Shown in pieces: positions 1 through 9,803 of a stretch of DNA of 64,000 nt. Both the position numbers and the translations under genes were made by a program. How positions within the stretch are numbered: the first letter of the stretch is position 1; the number at the start of each line of letters is the position of its first letter. The notes beneath the pieces are model-generated. The model searched no databases, had not been told where the DNA came from, and worked only from the letters and a program-made list of their open reading frames with translations. Source of the stretch: Chondrocystis sp. NIES-4102 (GTDB taxonomy: Bacteria > Cyanobacteriota > Cyanobacteriia > Cyanobacteriales > Xenococcaceae); NCBI GenBank assembly GCA_002368355.1, contig AP018281.1:1612001-1676000 (forward strand), read 5' to 3'.

Positions 1-1694
<1,694 letters not shown>

Positions 1695-2693
1695 ATGACC
1701 GCCGATTTAGACCGAGTGGTGCTTATCGGAGTAGCAGGAGACTCCGGATGTGGTAAATCAACATTTCTTCGCCGTTTAAGTGATCTTTTTGGTGAAGAGT
1801 TTATGACTGTAATTTGTTTAGATGACTATCATAGTCTAGATCGCAAAGGCAGAAAAGCAGCAGGTGTTACAGCTTTAAACCCCAAAGCCAATAACTTTGA
1901 CCTAATGTATGAGCAAGTTAAAGCTCTAAAAGAAGGCAAAGCGATCGATAAACCAATTTATAATCATGAAACTGGTGAACTCGACCCTCCAGAAAGAATT
2001 GAGCCTAATAAGGTGATTGTTATTGAAGGATTACATCCTCTATATGATCAAAGAGTTCGTGAATTAATAGATTTTAGTGTTTATTTAGATATCAGCGACG
2101 AAGTTAAAATTCAGTGGAAAATTCAACGTGATATGGCTGAAAGAGGTCATACTTACGAAGACGTTTTGGCTTCTATTAAATCTCGTGAGCCTGATTTTAA
2201 AGCCTACATTGAAGTTCAAAGGGAATTCGCTGATGTTGTTATTCAAGTGTTACCCACTAACTTAGTAGCAGATAAGGAAAGTGAACTTTTAAGAGTTAGA
2301 CTAATTCAAAAAGAAGGTATAGAAAACTTCAAACCTGTTTACTTGTTTGATGAAGGGTCAACTATTGACTGGCGACCTTGCGGACGTAAGCTAACTTGTG
2401 CTTATCCTGGTATTAAAATGTACTATGGCCCCGATAGTTTCTATAAAAATGAAGTATCTGTTTTAGAGGTAGATGGTCAATTCGATAATCTCGAAGAAAT
2501 GATCTACATTGAAAGTCATTTAAGCAACACTAGCACAGGTCATTATGGTGAGATGACTGAGCTATTATTAAAGCATAAAGATTATCCAGGCTCTAATAAT
2601 GGTACTGGTTTATTCCAAGTATTAGTTGGTCTAAAAATGCGTGAGACTTATGAGAAGCTTACAGCTAAAGCAACAGAAACTGCTAATGTATAA
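1695..2693 (+). CDS. prk: Phosphoribulokinase
   Basis: Phosphorylates ribulose 5-phosphate with ATP to make ribulose 1,5-bisphosphate for Rubisco in the Calvin cycle. The 332-residue product has the P-loop GVAGDSGCGKST near residues 13-24 and the two N-terminal regulatory cysteines of the redox-controlled cyanobacterial/plastid enzyme (Cys in DSGCGKS and in TVICLDDYHSLDR). It also has the catalytic-region segment VIVIEGLHPLYD. The start ATG follows AGAGGAA at a normal distance. A strong terminator lies about 40 bp downstream, so the gene is probably monocistronic. The cysteines suggest thioredoxin or CP12/GAPDH control, which is family knowledge. Confidence 0.97.
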   Translation: MTADLDRVVLIGVAGDSGCGKSTFLRRLSDLFGEEFMTVICLDDYHSLDRKGRKAAGVTALNPKANNFDLMYEQVKALKEGKAIDKPIYNHETGELDPPERIEPNKVIVIEGLHPLYDQRVRELIDFSVYLDISDEVKIQWKIQRDMAERGHTYEDVLASIKSREPDFKAYIEVQREFADVVIQVLPTNLVADKESELLRVRLIQKEGIENFKPVYLFDEGSTIDWRPCGRKLTCAYPGIKMYYGPDSFYKNEVSVLEVDGQFDNLEEMIYIESHLSNTSTGHYGEMTELLLKHKDYPGSNNGTGLFQVLVGLKMRETYEKLTAKATETANV

Positions 2694-2730
2694 GTTGCAC
2701 AGTTGAGATATTAAGTTAATATTTGTCTGG

Positions 2731-2770
2731 AAGTCGCGGTATATCTCTATAAAGTGTTCGCGACTTTTTT
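2731..2770 (+). terminator. Rho-independent terminator of prk
   Basis: AAGTCGCG (2731-2738) pairs with CGCGACTT (2759-2766) and is followed directly by a T run. It is 38 bp after the prk stop. Confidence 0.8.
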
Positions 2771-3025
2771 GTTTGATCAGTCATTATTTAATACTACGGG
2801 TATATATGAGATCGCGCAAAGACGCAAAGAGATTATAATTGATTATCTCAGACCTAGTACAAGCGTGCTTATGAATATTTGATCGCTATAATAAGGATCA
2901 AAGAGTTATAGTCATTGCAAATAGAAACCAGACAAATTTTATTAGTTATTGAAGTTAATAAAAGTCCCCAGACTCCTGACTCCTTAAACTAACAAACCTA
3001 CGGAAATTAATTGGAATGACTATAA
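2771..3025. other. Gene-free stretch between prk terminator and glycosyltransferase
   Basis: No gene is evident. It holds a short trace of the CTCCTGA repeat family (CAGACTCCTGACTCCTTAAA near 2968) and otherwise AT-rich unstructured sequence. Confidence 0.4.
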
Positions 3026-4144
3026 TTAATTATTGAATAATATCTGTTTGATTCTATCGGCTGTTGTTGACCAGTTGAATGATTTTACTCGCTCTTGTCC
3101 TTGATGGATAAGGTTGTTACGTAGGGCGGAATTAGTTATAAGTAAATACATTGCTTGGGTAATATCTTCAATATTATAAGGATCAACATATAAAACACTC
3201 TCGCCTCCGACTTCGGGAATTGATGTAACATTAGAAGTGATCACAGGACAGCCACAAGCCATAGCCTCTAAAATGGGAAGTCCGAAACCTTCGTATAGGG
3301 AAGCAAATACTAAAGCTTGCGCTTGAGAATATAGACTTGGTAATTCTTCAGTTGGTACATAATCTAAGAAGATAATGCGGTCTTTTGCTGCTAATTTTTC
3401 TGTTTGACGCTGAATTTCGGGATAGAAAAAGTTATCTTTTTTTCCAGTGATAACAAACTGGTAATCATTAAAAGGTAGATTGTCAAAAGCCATTAAACAA
3501 CGGGACAAATTTTTGTAAAATCGCATATCCCCAACATAGAGAAAGTATTTATTTATCTGATATTTTTGGAGAATTTGAAGATTGGGTTGGGGATAAAATA
3601 AATTGCGATCGCATCCTAAATATACAACTTCAATTGTTTCTGGATTGAGCTTATAATTATTAATTAAATCTTGTTTTGTGTGTTGAGAAATCGCTATAAT
3701 TTTTTGGGATTTATTTAAAATAATTGGTAAAATATAACGATAATAATATTGCCATTTAGGATTTAATTCGGGATACTTTAAGGGAATTAAATCATGTACC
3801 ATAATAACTTGAGCAACATTAGGAAATAGAATTCCTTCAGGGACTGGAGAAAAAAATAAATTAGCTTGCTGCTTTTTTAATTGCCAATTTAAATTAGTTT
3901 GATACCACCAAAAACGTTTTAAGTGTCCTGAAAAACCTCGATCTGGTGATAAGGATGGGGTAACGGCAATAGTTTGATTGGGGTAATGATTTTGGTAATA
4001 TTTACTATGAGAATAAAGAGTAAAATCTAATTGCTGATTAAAATTTAGTAGGGCAGAAATTAAATTTTGATTAACTACTCCTAAACCACTGGCTTGATCT
4101 TGAAGATAAGTGCCGTTGACAACAATTTTAGATAATTGAGACAT
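3026..4144 (-). CDS. Glycosyltransferase family 4 protein
   Basis: A 372-residue GT-B glycosyltransferase, probably transferring a sugar from a nucleotide-sugar donor in cell-surface glycan synthesis. The N-terminal acceptor domain includes [13 protein letters not shown] and the linker [13 protein letters not shown]. The C-terminal donor domain carries [10 protein letters not shown] and the GT4 signature [21 protein letters not shown] with its E-x7-E motif, then [18 protein letters not shown]. It starts at ATG 4144 and is divergent from the DUF362 gene with a 54-bp gap. Substrate cannot be told from sequence. It is not in an operon with the other glycosyltransferases of the window. Confidence 0.9.
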   Translation of the reverse strand: MSQLSKIVVNGTYLQDQASGLGVVNQNLISALLNFNQQLDFTLYSHSKYYQNHYPNQTIAVTPSLSPDRGFSGHLKRFWWYQTNLNWQLKKQQANLFFSPVPEGILFPNVAQVIMVHDLIPLKYPELNPKWQYYYRYILPIILNKSQKIIAISQHTKQDLINNYKLNPETIEVVYLGCDRNLFYPQPNLQILQKYQINKYFLYVGDMRFYKNLSRCLMAFDNLPFNDYQFVITGKKDNFFYPEIQRQTEKLAAKDRIIFLDYVPTEELPSLYSQAQALVFASLYEGFGLPILEAMACGCPVITSNVTSIPEVGGESVLYVDPYNIEDITQAMYLLITNSALRNNLIHQGQERVKSFNWSTTADRIKQILFNN

Positions 4145-4198
4145 TTAAGATAACATTTACAATAACGATAGGATCAAATTAGTAACGTCAAAATAATA

Positions 4199-5158
4199 AT
4201 GTATAAAGTAAGCCTAATTCGCGCAGAATCTTACGAAATAAAACAATTGCGATCGCAGCTTGAATATTTACTTGCTCCCCTAGGCGGAATGGAATCAATT
4301 GTTAAACCAGGAGATCGCGTATTATTAAAGCCTAATCTACTTACTGGTAGTCGTCCTACTAAAGAATGTATCACTCGTCCTGAAATTGTCTATTGTGTCG
4401 CTCAAATGGTTAAAGCTGCTGGGGGAAAACCCTTTATCGGTGATAGCCCTGCTTTTGGGAGTGCTAAGGGAGTTGCTAAAGCTAATGGTTATTTACCTTT
4501 GTGTGCAGAATTAGATTTACCGATTGTAGAATTTAAAGGACAGCGTTACACTACGGAAAATCAAAACTTTGAGCATTTACGCCTATCCAAGGAAGCAATG
4601 AATGCAGATGTAGTGATTAATTTACCCAAGGTAAAATCCCATGTACAGTTAACGGTAACTTTAGGAGTAAAAAACCTGTTTGGTTGTGTACCTGGAAAAA
4701 TGAAAGCCTGGTGGCATATGGAAGCGGGGAAAGATGCAAGTCGGTTTGGGGAAATGCTGGTGGAAACAGCTAAAGCGATCGCGCCAAATTTGACGATTAT
4801 TGACGGCATAATTGGACATGAGGGTAATGGCCCTAGTGGTGGTGAACCGAAGTATTTGGGGGTTTTAGGTGCATCTTGTGATGTTTTTGCCCTAGATCGT
4901 GCGATGATTGATATTCTCAATGTAGATCCTTTGCTTGTTCCTACCTTAGCTGCACAATTTAAACAGGGATTATGTACAGAATTATCAGAGATTGAGTTTC
5001 CCTACTTGTTACCTGCTGATCTACAAGTGTCTGATTGGAAATTACCCTCCGCCTTAATGCCGATTGATTTTGGTTTACCCCGTGTATTGCGATCGACTTT
5101 TAAAAACTTCTATATTCGCTTTATTACTGAACCAATCAAGGGATACAGTAAAAATTAA
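4199..5158 (+). CDS. DUF362 domain-containing protein
   Basis: A 319-residue cytoplasmic protein of the DUF362 family. The opening VSLIRAESYE, GDRVLLKPNLL (about residues 40-50), GGKPFIGDSPAFGSAKGVAKANGY and NADVVINLPKVKSHVQLTVTLGVKNLFGCVPG follow the family pattern. The glycine-rich IIDGIIGHEGNGPSGGEPKYLG is near residue 200. Many DUF362 proteins carry a C-terminal ferredoxin-type 4Fe-4S module. None is present here, so this is the short form. The biochemical function is unknown. The next gene (SIMPL) is co-oriented after 109 bp and could be co-transcribed. Confidence 0.88.
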   Translation: MYKVSLIRAESYEIKQLRSQLEYLLAPLGGMESIVKPGDRVLLKPNLLTGSRPTKECITRPEIVYCVAQMVKAAGGKPFIGDSPAFGSAKGVAKANGYLPLCAELDLPIVEFKGQRYTTENQNFEHLRLSKEAMNADVVINLPKVKSHVQLTVTLGVKNLFGCVPGKMKAWWHMEAGKDASRFGEMLVETAKAIAPNLTIIDGIIGHEGNGPSGGEPKYLGVLGASCDVFALDRAMIDILNVDPLLVPTLAAQFKQGLCTELSEIEFPYLLPADLQVSDWKLPSALMPIDFGLPRVLRSTFKNFYIRFITEPIKGYSKN

Positions 5159-5267
5159 TTAAAATAATCTATCTATCTACTTATTTAGTTCTCAGTGAGA
5201 AATTAGGTAGCTATAATTGATTGGCTATAACAACATCAATGCTTTTGATACTTCAAATCCCAAAATT

Positions 5268-5993
5268 ATGGAATTTAAATTAAGCTTGTTGAAACGTCAA
5301 TCACTGCTCATATTAATTATTGCTGTCATTGCTATTTATTTAATTTTTCCCATGTCAGTTAATGCCAAAGAATCAAAGCTGCGAACTTTAACCGTAACTG
5401 GATATGGACAAGAAATGATTCCTACAACCTTGACACAGGTGCAATTAGGAGTAGAAATTATTGGCAAAACCTCATCGGAAGTACAGCAAGAAGTAGCTAG
5501 TAAATCAACCGCAGTAGTTAACTTATTACGTTCGCGTAATGTCCAAAAACTACAAACTACAGGTGTTAGTTTACAACCAAATTATGACTACAATAACAGC
5601 GATCGCCAGTTACTGGGTTATATTGGTACAAATACAGTAAGTTTTAGTTTAGAGACAGAAAAAGTAGGTAACTTACTTGATGAAGCGGTAAATAGTGGTG
5701 CAACTCGTATAGATCAAATTAGTTTTACTGCTAGCGATAGTGCGATCGCAACTGCCCAAAAGCAAGCCTTACAAGCTGCGGTAAAAGATGCTCAATCACA
5801 AGCAGAAGCAGTTTTAAGTACTTTAAGTTTAAGTTCTCAGGATATTATTAAAATTCAAATTAACGGCTCGAATATGCCCCAACCACTGCTAGAATCTGGG
5901 ACGATAACATTAAAAGATAGTAGTGCAACTACTCCCGTTATTGGTAGTGAGCAAACAATTCCAGCTTCAGTTACTTTAGAAATAACTTATTAA
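5268..5993 (+). CDS. SIMPL (DUF541) domain-containing exported protein
   Basis: A periplasmic or membrane-anchored protein of the SIMPL/DUF541 family. I start it at ATG 5268, giving 241 residues, rather than at the upstream in-frame TTG 5217. The ATG begins directly with a signal peptide: basic MEFKLSLLKRQS, hydrophobic LLILIIAVIAIYLIF, then VNA before KESK. The mature part has LRTLTVTGYGQ at the start, typical of the family, then alternating beta and helical segments (VQQEVASKSTAVVNLL, GYIGTNTVSFSLE) and TIPASVTLEITY at the end. The role is unknown; relatives are linked to envelope stress or oligomeric ring formation. Confidence 0.87.
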   Translation: MEFKLSLLKRQSLLILIIAVIAIYLIFPMSVNAKESKLRTLTVTGYGQEMIPTTLTQVQLGVEIIGKTSSEVQQEVASKSTAVVNLLRSRNVQKLQTTGVSLQPNYDYNNSDRQLLGYIGTNTVSFSLETEKVGNLLDEAVNSGATRIDQISFTASDSAIATAQKQALQAAVKDAQSQAEAVLSTLSLSSQDIIKIQINGSNMPQPLLESGTITLKDSSATTPVIGSEQTIPASVTLEITY

Positions 5994-6646
5994 AGTGGAT
6001 ATATAGTAAATATTAGCTGACTGAAACTTAACACGATATTTAATCCATCAATATAGGTATTAACATATTTCAGCAAAGTCAATGCAACAAATTAATCAGT
6101 TGATAAATATATTTGGGCAAGAAATGACTGATTTAAAAATTGACACTAAAGTATGTTTAATATTAATTTAAGGAGATATCAATGTTTTTAAGGGAGAAGT
6201 CAGCAATATTGTTAAATCTTCAGTATTGGAGGAAATCTGAAAAGCTAAATTTAAAACTTATTGATATATGGATTGTTTTTTAGTTTTTTCAAGTATTTTA
6301 AGGGAATATGAAAATAGCAGGATTTAAACCAGAATTGAATTTGCTCACTTCCAATAAATTGATTAATAGTTAAAAGTGCGATCGCTTTATGCAAGATCAT
6401 GTATTTTAATTTGTCTATTCAATTATCCAACTTTTCTTCTGCTATATTACCTGCGCTCGTTTGATAATCAATACAGTCACTATCAGATTAATGAATCGAA
6501 GATCTTCTTAAAAATCTTACGTGACTTAATATAAAAAAAAAGAGATCGCATTTTAATTTCTAACGCGATCGCCCTGCTTAAATTCTTAGCTGAAAAACTA
6601 TTAAAAGTGTTTTTTCTTTAGCTGCAATACAGTAATTTATCTAAAA
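5994..6646. other. Intergenic region with decayed-looking coding remnants
   Basis: 653 bp without an intact gene. The part from 6082 to 6240 reads as a broken helical protein (listed separately). A short ORF from ATG 6309 encodes about 21 residues (MKIAGFKPELNLL) without a recognisable product. Two HIP1 sites lie near 6379 and 6565. The A-rich stretch near 6530-6545 has no clear hairpin. Confidence 0.4.
6082..6240 (+). pseudogene. Possible remnant of a small coiled-coil protein
   Basis: From ATG 6082 the frame reads MQQINQLINIFGQEMTDLKI then DTKVCLILI, a stop at 6169, and continues in the same frame as GDINVFKGEVSNIVKSSVLE before a second stop at 6238. The heptad-like spacing resembles small cyanobacterial coiled-coil proteins with repeated DLK/GEV motifs. 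I cannot name a parent family, and chance is not excluded. Confidence 0.25.
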
Positions 6647-8446
6647 TCAATCAAACCAACTGAATACTGTGTCAATTACACTTTCAACTAATCCAGTAGG
6701 ATTTTCTAGTTTTCGTAAACACCGCTTTTGTACCAATAAATAATCATCATTAGGATCAAGTTCAATTGCTTTAGTATAGTCAGCTAAGGCAGATTGATAG
6801 TCTTGTAACTCTGCGTAAACAACACCTCGACAGAAGTAAGCATAGTCATTATTAGGATCGAGTTCAATTGCTTTATTAAAATTAGATAAGGCAGCCTTAT
6901 AGTTTTTTAAGTCATTATAAATATTACCTCTAGATACGTAGTTAGATGCATCATGAGGATTAAGTGTAATAGCTTTAGTATAATCAGCTAAGGCAGCTTG
7001 ATAATCTTTTAACTCTGCGTAAACACCACCTCGACAGTAGTAAGCAGCATCATTATTAGGATTAAGTTCAATTGCTTTAGTGTAATCAGCTAAGGCAGCT
7101 TGATAGTCTTCTAACTCTGCGTAAACAACACCTCGAAAGTAGTAAGCAGCATAATTATTAGGATTAAGTTCAATTGCTTTAGTGTAATCAGCTAAGGCAG
7201 CTTGATAGTCTTCTAACTCTTCGTAAACACCACCTCGACAGTAGTAAGCATAGTCATTATTAGGATCAAGTTCAATTGCTTTAGTATAGTCAGCTAAGGC
7301 AGCTTGATAGTCTTCTAACTTTTTATAAAAATTACCTCTAGATACGTAGTTATATGCATCATTAGGATCTAGTTCAATTGCTTTAGTGTAATCAGCTAAG
7401 GCAGCTTGATAGTCTTCTAACTCTTCGTAAACACCACCTCGACAGTAGTAAGCAACATCATCATTAGGATTAAGTTCAATTGCTTTAGTATAGTCAGCTA
7501 AGGCAGCTTGATAGTCTTCCAACTTTGTATAAAAATTACCTCTAACTCTATAGTTATATGCATCATTAGGATATAGTTCAATTGCTTTAGTACAATCAGC
7601 TAAGGCAGATTCATAATCTTCTAACTCCTGATAGATATTACCTCTAACTCTGTAGTTAGATGCATCATGAGGATCTAGTTCAATTGCCTTAGTGTAATCA
7701 GCTAAGGCAGATTCATAATCTTCTAACTCCTGATAGATATTACCTCTAGATATGTAGTTAGAGGCATCATGAGGATCTAGTTCAATTGCCTTAGTGTAAT
7801 CAGCTAAGTCAGCTTGATAGCCTTCTAACTCTTCGCTAATATCCTCTTGATCTTTATAGCTATCCGAATCATCCTGTTGTTTTACTTCTATATATTGTTG
7901 AGAAAACATTTCATTCTGAACTTCACCTAAAAGAGAAGATACAGTATTGTTCTGAGGATTCATCAACACAGCCATAAAACTAAAAAGTTGTTCCTTACTA
8001 AGATTGTCTCTTTCATCAATACGAGTAAGAGTTCGACTGAAATAATCTTGAGTGACTGGAACTAAACGTTTATCAAGCTGTTGTAAAACATAATTAGTAA
8101 GAGCGATCGCTTTATGAAATTGTACTAAAACTTCAAGACAAGGATTGATATCTATATCTTCTCTTAAAGCCATTAATTCGTGATATAAATTCAAGGCTAA
8201 ATACACTAAGTCTTTTTCCATTTCCGACTCAGCTAATTTAAGGTTTAGATCGTTTATTTGCTCTTTACTTTTATCGGAGAGTTCGTAATAACGCTGCTGT
8301 AATTTATCTCGACTGTTAATTAATTCTGCATTAACTTTTTCATATCGTTGGACAACTTGTCGATCTTTTTCCTTAACTGCTTGAGTTGTAAGTACACCTG
8401 CGACTGCACTAGCAGCACCACAGATTGCTATAACTAGAGGTAACAT
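6647..8446 (-). CDS. Membrane-anchored coiled-coil protein with eleven tandem TPRs
   Basis: A 599-residue protein of unknown role. Residues 1-22 form a small hydrophobic Gly/Ala-rich segment (IAICGAASAVAGVLTTQAV), likely a membrane anchor. Residues 23-80 are a charged coiled coil, 81-170 a helical domain without a recognised family, and about 190-210 an acidic linker. Residues 211-584 are eleven consecutive 34-residue TPRs of consensus ALADYTKAIELDPND. The repeats are nearly identical in protein and DNA (102-bp period) and partly alternate between an AYYCRGGVYEEL type and an NYVSRGNFYKKL type, which points to recent duplication. It lies 18 bp downstream of the HNH-like gene on the same strand, so an operon is likely. 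TPRs of this kind usually bind proteins; a scaffold role is inference. Confidence 0.85.
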   Translation of the reverse strand: MLPLVIAICGAASAVAGVLTTQAVKEKDRQVVQRYEKVNAELINSRDKLQQRYYELSDKSKEQINDLNLKLAESEMEKDLVYLALNLYHELMALREDIDINPCLEVLVQFHKAIALTNYVLQQLDKRLVPVTQDYFSRTLTRIDERDNLSKEQLFSFMAVLMNPQNNTVSSLLGEVQNEMFSQQYIEVKQQDDSDSYKDQEDISEELEGYQADLADYTKAIELDPHDASNYISRGNIYQELEDYESALADYTKAIELDPHDASNYRVRGNIYQELEDYESALADCTKAIELYPNDAYNYRVRGNFYTKLEDYQAALADYTKAIELNPNDDVAYYCRGGVYEELEDYQAALADYTKAIELDPNDAYNYVSRGNFYKKLEDYQAALADYTKAIELDPNNDYAYYCRGGVYEELEDYQAALADYTKAIELNPNNYAAYYFRGVVYAELEDYQAALADYTKAIELNPNNDAAYYCRGGVYAELKDYQAALADYTKAITLNPHDASNYVSRGNIYNDLKNYKAALSNFNKAIELDPNNDYAYFCRGVVYAELQDYQSALADYTKAIELDPNDDYLLVQKRCLRKLENPTGLVESVIDTVFSWFD

Positions 8447-8464
8447 ATAATAACTCCTATATAT

Positions 8465-9484
8465 TTATTCGGTAACTGGTGGTAAAAGCTTTTGTTGGGA
8501 AGGTTCAAGAGATTTAGATTGAGTTGAATTGTTTTTATGGGATTGATAAATTTGCTGCGATTCCATATATCGCACTAAAGCAGCTTGCACTCCAGACTCA
8601 CGGGGACGATTAACAATCACGTTTGTCAGTTGCTGTTGCTCATCTAAGACAGAGATGGTTTTTTGATGTTCATAGATTAATTCAGCTTCCACTTGACTGA
8701 GATATTGTAATTGTTGCTCCGTCATCGATTCGTAATAAGCTTTGACTTGTTGTTTATGCTCTTCAAGAATCTTGAAAAATTCATAAGTTAAACCAGCACC
8801 TCCAGCCACCCACAAGGCAGGAGAAATTGCAGCCAGAGCGATCGCAATAGGAGGACAAGCGGTTGCTACAGTTGTCACAATAAAAGCAGTTCCACCACCG
8901 ACACCAGCACCAATCAGTGTTTCTTTACCTGTTTCCATAGCTGCTTGTTGAGCAGAAATTTCACCTCTAACAACCCGAAGTCCGTTTCTTAGCATCGAAA
9001 AAGGAGCAGTTGTAATAGATCCTATAGCTGCGCCTTGGGGTACTGCCTGAAAACCAGCTTTAATTGCTCCAGTTAAGTTTTCCATTTGTGCTGTAGCATT
9101 GAGGTTTCTTTGCTCTTGACGAGTCATATTGCGGTCGCCACGAGCGCGGTTAGTCGATTTGTTTTCCCACTTAATATTGTCTGGACTATTAGATCCACCA
9201 CGATTGTGAGACTTTATGTGACTAGCATCTTTATCTGATAGATATTCTTTGGCATTCTTGGCAGCAGCTTGACGGTCACTCCCTGCTCTTTGAGAGGGTG
9301 GAATTTTATCTAACATTTGCTGCATTTGTGCTTCGCTGCGTCCTGCACCAGTACGTATTCCACCTCTACGTAAATGGTTGATTTTTTCGGGAGTAAACTG
9401 AACAATATCCTCTAATTGAGCATGATGCACTTCAGAATTAGCAGCAGCATTAAACGCTGAATTGCGTTGAGAATCGTTTGACAT
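8465..9484 (-). CDS. HNH-like nuclease-domain protein with glycine-rich membrane segment
   Basis: A 339-residue protein I cannot assign to a named family. Residues 84-118 match the HNH (His-Me finger) pattern: D86, H89-I90, then a GG pair at 96-97, N103, and N112-R113 followed by RGDRN. This resembles the common HNH ending CNxxKGxR with Asn as the last catalytic residue, but lacks its zinc cysteines. Residues 190-237 are hydrophobic and glycine-rich (TLIGAGVGGGTAFIVTTVA, PALWVAGGAGLTYEFF), as in glycine-zipper or membrane-inserting proteins. Residues 240-300 are helical and charged, with a Gln/Ser-rich tail. There is no signal peptide. It is first gene of a pair with the TPR protein. A toxin or defence effector is possible but unproven. 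Confidence 0.6.
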   Translation of the reverse strand: MSNDSQRNSAFNAAANSEVHHAQLEDIVQFTPEKINHLRRGGIRTGAGRSEAQMQQMLDKIPPSQRAGSDRQAAAKNAKEYLSDKDASHIKSHNRGGSNSPDNIKWENKSTNRARGDRNMTRQEQRNLNATAQMENLTGAIKAGFQAVPQGAAIGSITTAPFSMLRNGLRVVRGEISAQQAAMETGKETLIGAGVGGGTAFIVTTVATACPPIAIALAAISPALWVAGGAGLTYEFFKILEEHKQQVKAYYESMTEQQLQYLSQVEAELIYEHQKTISVLDEQQQLTNVIVNRPRESGVQAALVRYMESQQIYQSHKNNSTQSKSLEPSQQKLLPPVTE

Positions 9485-9803
9485 TAGGAAAAATTATGAT
9501 TTTTTCCAGTAAATCCTAGTTTTTACCTGAAACGTGTGATCTATAATCTAGATCGTTAATTTAGTTTTAAAAAGGTAATTGCTACGAGCTTGGGGCGATT
9601 ATCTAAATTCTCTTATATGCAAATAGCTATTTCTATAACAGCCACGCGATCTAAACTTGAAAAGTAAATCGCAATATCTAATCAGTGAAATTCAGCTAAA
9701 ATCGATACCATAACTATATTTTCAAAGCGAAATCAGTTTACTGCTTTGTTTAAGGAGTTGGTATTTAACCGATTTTGCAACTGCTATACTGTTTATTTAG
9801 GTT
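9485..9803. other. Divergent intergenic region upstream of recQ
   Basis: 319 bp between the HNH-like gene and recQ, so it should hold promoters for both. No hairpin, repeat or known operator stands out. Confidence 0.4.

Noticed and set aside
5217-5267. TTG start 17 codons upstream for the SIMPL gene
   Set aside because: The ATG at 5268 leads straight into a normal signal peptide; the extension would bury it.
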